This document shows positions 60,667 through 64,000 of a DNA stretch of 64,000 bases, in pieces. This stretch comes from Opitutia bacterium (GTDB taxonomy: Bacteria; Verrucomicrobiota; Verrucomicrobiia; Opitutales; Opitutaceae), in the NCBI GenBank assembly GCA_947461205.1, contig CANHJG010000004.1, forward strand, positions 1 through 64,000. Reading direction: 5' to 3'. The notes beneath the pieces were generated by a model. The model was given only the letters and a program-made list of their open reading frames with translations. It ran no database searches and had not been told where the DNA came from. Position numbers and translations under genes: made by a program. Numbering within the stretch: position 1 is the first letter of the stretch; every line of letters starts with the position of its first letter.

Positions 60667-62106
60667 ATGCCGAAATCCCGCTCCCTCATTCACGACGATT
60701 TCCTCCTGACCACGAAGCAGGCCCGCGAGCTCTACCACCGCTACGCGAAGAGCGAGCCGATTTACGACTACCATTGTCACCTGCCGCCCGACCTCATTGC
60801 GAATAACCACCAGTTCGCCGATCTCGCCGAACTCTGGCTCGGCGGCGACCACTACAAATGGCGCGCGCTGCGCACCAACGGCGTCAACGAGCGCTTCGTC
60901 ACCGGCGACGGCACGCCCCGCGAGAAATTCCAGGCCTGGGCCGAGACGGTCCCGCACACGCTGCGCAATCCGCTCTACCACTGGTCGCACCTCGAGCTGA
61001 AGCGCTACTTCGGATTCGACGGTCTGCTCGACGGCAAGTCCGCCGAGAAGGTCTGGAAGCAGGCCAATGCGAAACTCGCCAAGACCCGCGTGCACGACCT
61101 GATCAACGAATCGAAGGTCGCCGTCATCTGCACCACCGACTGTCCGGCCGATCCGCTCGACCACCACGCGAAGATCCGCGCGAATCCCGGCAAGCTGAAG
61201 GCGCGGGTGTATCCGGCGTTTCGGCCCGACAAAGCGCTCGCGGTCGGCCACCCGCAGGCCTTCAACGCGTGGCTCGAAAAACTCGCCGCGACGGCGGGAG
61301 TGGCCAACGGCATCAGGACTTTTGACGACCTCCTCGGGGCGCTGAAAAAACGGCACGACGAATTCCACGCCGCCGGCTGCCGGGTCTCCGACCACGGGCT
61401 GGAGCATGCCCTGTCCGAGCCGTGCACCCATGCGCAGGCGAAGATGGTCTTCGACGCGGCGCGGGCCGGCCGCGTGCCGGACGCCGCCGCGGCGGTGCGT
61501 TATGGCTCGTATCTGATGTTCGAGTTCGGCCGGTGGGACGCCGCGCACGGTTGGACGAAGCAGCTCCATCTCGGCGCGCTCCGCAACAACAACGCCCGCC
61601 TGCTCGGCAAGCTCGGGCCCGACACCGGTTTCGATTCCATCGGTGATTTCCCGCAGGCGGTCGCGCTGTCGCGCTACCTCAACACGCTCGATTCGACCGA
61701 CCAGCTGCCGCGTACGATTCTCTACAACAACAACCCGAACGACAATTATGTCCTCGGCACGATGATCGGGAATTTCCAGGACGGCTCGATCGCGGGCAAG
61801 GTGCAGTTCGGCAGCGGCTGGTGGTTCCTTGACCAGAAGGAAGGCATGGAGTGGCAGATCAACGCGCTCTCGAACCTCGGCCTGCTCTCGCGTTTCGTCG
61901 GCATGATCACCGATTCGCGCAGCTTCGTGAGTTATCCGCGGCATGAATACTTCCGCCGCACGCTCTGCAATCTCCTCGGCGGCGACATGGCGCGCGGGGA
62001 AATCCCGACCGACTACGCCTTAGTCGGCGGCATGGTGAAAAACATCTGCTTCGGCAACGCCCGCGCCTACTTCGGCCTCGAACTCGCGCCGGAGTTTGCG
62101 AGGTAG
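60667..62106 (+). CDS. uxaC: Glucuronate/galacturonate isomerase UxaC
   Basis: The protein has 479 residues, typical for UxaC. The metal site starts YDYHCHLPPDLIANNHQFAD (HxH), followed by LFDxL-type LWLGGDHYKWRALRTNGVNE, VICTTDCPADPLDHHAKIRA, YPAFRPDKAL, HLGALRNNNARLLGKLGPDT and GMITDSRSFVSYPRHEYFRR. It converts glucuronate to fructuronate and galacturonate to tagaturonate. It acts just before UxaE in the pathway. Confidence 0.97.
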   Translation: MPKSRSLIHDDFLLTTKQARELYHRYAKSEPIYDYHCHLPPDLIANNHQFADLAELWLGGDHYKWRALRTNGVNERFVTGDGTPREKFQAWAETVPHTLRNPLYHWSHLELKRYFGFDGLLDGKSAEKVWKQANAKLAKTRVHDLINESKVAVICTTDCPADPLDHHAKIRANPGKLKARVYPAFRPDKALAVGHPQAFNAWLEKLAATAGVANGIRTFDDLLGALKKRHDEFHAAGCRVSDHGLEHALSEPCTHAQAKMVFDAARAGRVPDAAAAVRYGSYLMFEFGRWDAAHGWTKQLHLGALRNNNARLLGKLGPDTGFDSIGDFPQAVALSRYLNTLDSTDQLPRTILYNNNPNDNYVLGTMIGNFQDGSIAGKVQFGSGWWFLDQKEGMEWQINALSNLGLLSRFVGMITDSRSFVSYPRHEYFRRTLCNLLGGDMARGEIPTDYALVGGMVKNICFGNARAYFGLELAPEFAR

Positions 62107-62171
62107 GACCGCGTAGTCGCCCGCGTTCGCGTTCCCTGCCCTTCATTCCGTTACCCCGACTCACACTGCCT

Positions 62172-63536
62172 ATGTCCGCTGCCCTGACTTCCCCTGTCGT
62201 CCCTACGCCCGTGCCGAAATCCGGCAATTACCGCTGGAGGATTTGCGCGATTCTCTTCATCGCGACGACGGTCAACTACGTGGACCGCAACGTCCTCTCG
62301 TTCACGATGCTCGACGACGGCTTTCGCCGGGTGATGTTGGGCTTGCCCGCCGGGGCGCCGCTCGGACCGGCCGAGGTGTCGATGTTCAAGGAGAAGATGG
62401 GTTACGTGGATGCGGCCTTCAAATTCGCCTACGCGATGGGCTTTGTGCTCGCCGGCTGGATGATGGATCGCCTGGGGACCCGCCGGGGTTTTTCGATCAG
62501 CATTACGGTTTGGAGCATCGCCGGCATCTTGCACGGTCTCGTGAATACGGTGATGGGCATGTCGTTGATGCGCTTTCTACTCGGCCTCGGTGAGGCGGGT
62601 AATTTTCCGGCCTCGGTGAAATCCGTGGCCGAGTGGTTTCCGCGCAAGGAGCGCAGTTTCGCCACCGGTCTCTTCAATGCCGGCGCCAATGTCGGGATTA
62701 TTCTCACGGCGATTTTCGTGCCCCTGATCATCGCCACGCTGGGTTGGCGGGCCGGATTCATTATTACCGGCGCCCTCGGGGCTTTCGTCCTCGTCGTCTG
62801 GCTGATGGCCTTCTACAAACCGGAGGAACATCCGAAGGTCACCGCGGCCGAACTCGCCTACATTCGTTCGGATGGAGAGCAGGACAGCGGCAAACCGGTG
62901 AAGTGGAGCCAACTGCTGCCCTACAAAGCCACGTGGGCCTTCGGCACCGCGAAATTTCTGACCGACGCGGTCTGGTGGTTCTATCTGACCTGGCTCCCGA
63001 GCTTTTTCAACGACAATGCCGCGCTGTCGACCAAGCTGGACCTCAAGTCCGTCGGCCTGCCCTTCATCATGATTTACCTCGTGTCCGACGGTGGCAGTAT
63101 CTTCTTCGGCTGGCTGGCGACGAAATTCATCGGCCTCGGCTGGACGGTGAATCGCGCGCGGAAGACCACGATGCTCATTTGCGCGCTCTGTGTCGTGCCG
63201 ATCTTCTTCGCTTCCATGACCTCCAGCATCGTGGTGGCCATCGTGCTGATTTCGCTCGCGACCGCGGCCCACCAAGGTTGGAGCGCCAATCTCTTTACGA
63301 CGGTTTCCGACATGTTCCCGAAGCGCGCGGTCGGCAGTGTCACGGGCCTCGGTGGCATGATGGGCGGAATAGGCGGCGCCCTCCTGGCGGCCTTCGCGGG
63401 CAAGATTATCGCCACGACGGGCAGCTACCTGCCGCTTTTCATTTTCGCCTCCTGCGCCTACCTCGTGGCGCTGCTCATCGTGCAGATGCTGGTGCCGAAA
63501 CTTGAACCCGTGAAGCTGGCCGACGTGACCGGCTAG
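62172..63536 (+). CDS. MFS transporter, anion:cation symporter type (hexuronate uptake likely)
   Basis: The protein has 454 residues with 12 membrane segments. The N-terminal NYVDRNVLSF motif is typical of the ACS family that includes ExuT and GudP; GWMMDRLGTRRGF is the MFS motif A loop, and FLLGLGEAGNFPASVKSVAE is another ACS hallmark. An unusual insertion (GFRRVMLGLPAGAPLGPAEV) lengthens the first periplasmic loop. Its position behind uxaE and uxaC makes galacturonate or glucuronate the probable substrate. Confidence 0.88.
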   Translation: MSAALTSPVVPTPVPKSGNYRWRICAILFIATTVNYVDRNVLSFTMLDDGFRRVMLGLPAGAPLGPAEVSMFKEKMGYVDAAFKFAYAMGFVLAGWMMDRLGTRRGFSISITVWSIAGILHGLVNTVMGMSLMRFLLGLGEAGNFPASVKSVAEWFPRKERSFATGLFNAGANVGIILTAIFVPLIIATLGWRAGFIITGALGAFVLVVWLMAFYKPEEHPKVTAAELAYIRSDGEQDSGKPVKWSQLLPYKATWAFGTAKFLTDAVWWFYLTWLPSFFNDNAALSTKLDLKSVGLPFIMIYLVSDGGSIFFGWLATKFIGLGWTVNRARKTTMLICALCVVPIFFASMTSSIVVAIVLISLATAAHQGWSANLFTTVSDMFPKRAVGSVTGLGGMMGGIGGALLAAFAGKIIATTGSYLPLFIFASCAYLVALLIVQMLVPKLEPVKLADVTG

Positions 63537-63697
63537 TTGGCCCCGGCGGTCGCCCCCGTGAACGCCCGCCGCGCCCCTTGCGGCGCCGGGCTTATTGCGG
63601 GGGAATTCTCGGCCAGCGGGGAACGGGCCCGCTGCCTTGTTTTTTCGTCTCTTTTGGATAGCAGATACGTCTGCTTCTCACTCAGTCTCCGCCCCAC

Positions 63698-64000
63698 ATG
63701 AAATCGCCCCTGTTCCGTTCCGCTTTCGTTTCCGTGGCCGCACTGGCCTTTGCCGGCGGACTCAGGGCCCAAGCTCCCGCGCCCGAGCTTGTGCTCCCCG
63801 ACGCCAGTCCGGCCGCCACCGTCAAGCAGCGCGTGGGCATCACCGACATCGAAATCGTTTACGCCCGGCCCGCCCTGCGCGGCCGCTCCGCCTTCGGCGG
63901 TTTGGCCCCCTACGGCAGCGTCTGGCGCACCGGAGCCAACCACGCCACGCGCCTCACCGTCAGCACCGACGTCAAAGTGCAGGGGGCCGCCCTCGCGGCC
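63698..64000 (+). CDS. DUF2911 protein, N-terminal part
   Basis: The visible 101 residues begin with a signal peptide (MKSPLFRSAFVSVAALAFAG, then GLRAQAPA). The DUF2911 start follows: VKQRVGITDIEIVYARPALR, then GRSAFGGLAPYGSVWRTGAN and HATRLTVSTDVKVQGA. DUF2911 proteins are exported, of unknown function and common in Bacteroidetes and Verrucomicrobia. The gene continues past the window edge. Confidence 0.88.
   Translation, partial: MKSPLFRSAFVSVAALAFAGGLRAQAPAPELVLPDASPAATVKQRVGITDIEIVYARPALRGRSAFGGLAPYGSVWRTGANHATRLTVSTDVKVQGAALAA

Noticed and set aside
63567-63585. A hairpin (CGCCGC/GCGGCG) after the MFS transporter as terminator
   Set aside because: The stem is only six bases and there is no T-run; such stems are expected by chance at this GC content.

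Overview
The window is about 64 kb of very GC-rich bacterial chromosome. It fits a member of the Verrucomicrobia, most likely family Opitutaceae. Pointers are the planctomycete/verrucomicrobial-type gene pair of a DUF1501 protein and a cytochrome-domain DUF1549/DUF1553 protein, large TonB-dependent receptors, an Opitutus-like ECF sigma remnant, and the overall gene style. The assignment is an inference from gene content; no 16S gene is present.

Layout. 1-7.3 kb: end of msrA, a decayed ECF sigma gene, a family-2 glycosyltransferase, a PD-(D/E)XK nuclease-like protein beside a SAM-dependent methyltransferase, an Hsp33-like chaperone, pnuC and an NadR-type kinase (NAD salvage), and a secreted sugar isomerase-like protein with a clear terminator. 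7.3-10.6 kb: a broken secreted protein flanked by purine-rich repeats, a Doc-type toxin-antitoxin pair lying between tatD and a partial copy of the tatD 3' end, and sufE. 10.7-18.3 kb: a minus-strand set made of a TonB-dependent receptor and the DUF1501 / DUF1549 pair. 18.5-20.5 kb: dctA and remnants of a TRAP transporter. 20.5-25.9 kb: three lipoprotein genes divergent from a LysR regulator, a second TonB-dependent receptor and a fragment of a Kua/CarF desaturase gene. 26-30.4 kb: lemA, hicBA, an M48 protease, then a broken monooxygenase and a broken alcohol dehydrogenase, all on the minus strand. 30.5-35.1 kb: a TPR protein, ExbB, ExbD and a TonB-like protein.

35.2-48.06 kb is the core information-processing block: tRNA-Thr, tuf, tRNA-Trp, secE, nusG, rplK, rplA, rplJ, rplL, rpoB, rpoC and a strong terminator. 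After an 800-base stretch without a recognisable gene come a plsY-like gene coupled to a GNAT-aminotransferase fusion, an AEC transporter, a large TPR protein with a degenerate nucleotidyl-cyclase-like end, a remnant of a cyclic-nucleotide-binding domain, terC, hpf and tex. The window closes with a hexuronate block (uxaE, uxaC, MFS transporter) and the start of a DUF2911 protein.

The ExbB/ExbD/TonB-like set could energise the two TonB-dependent receptors. The uxa genes and their transporter form a catabolic unit for galacturonate/glucuronate. At least eight decayed genes lie in the accessory parts, while the core block is intact. Core genes prefer C-ending codons and most accessory genes prefer G-ending codons.
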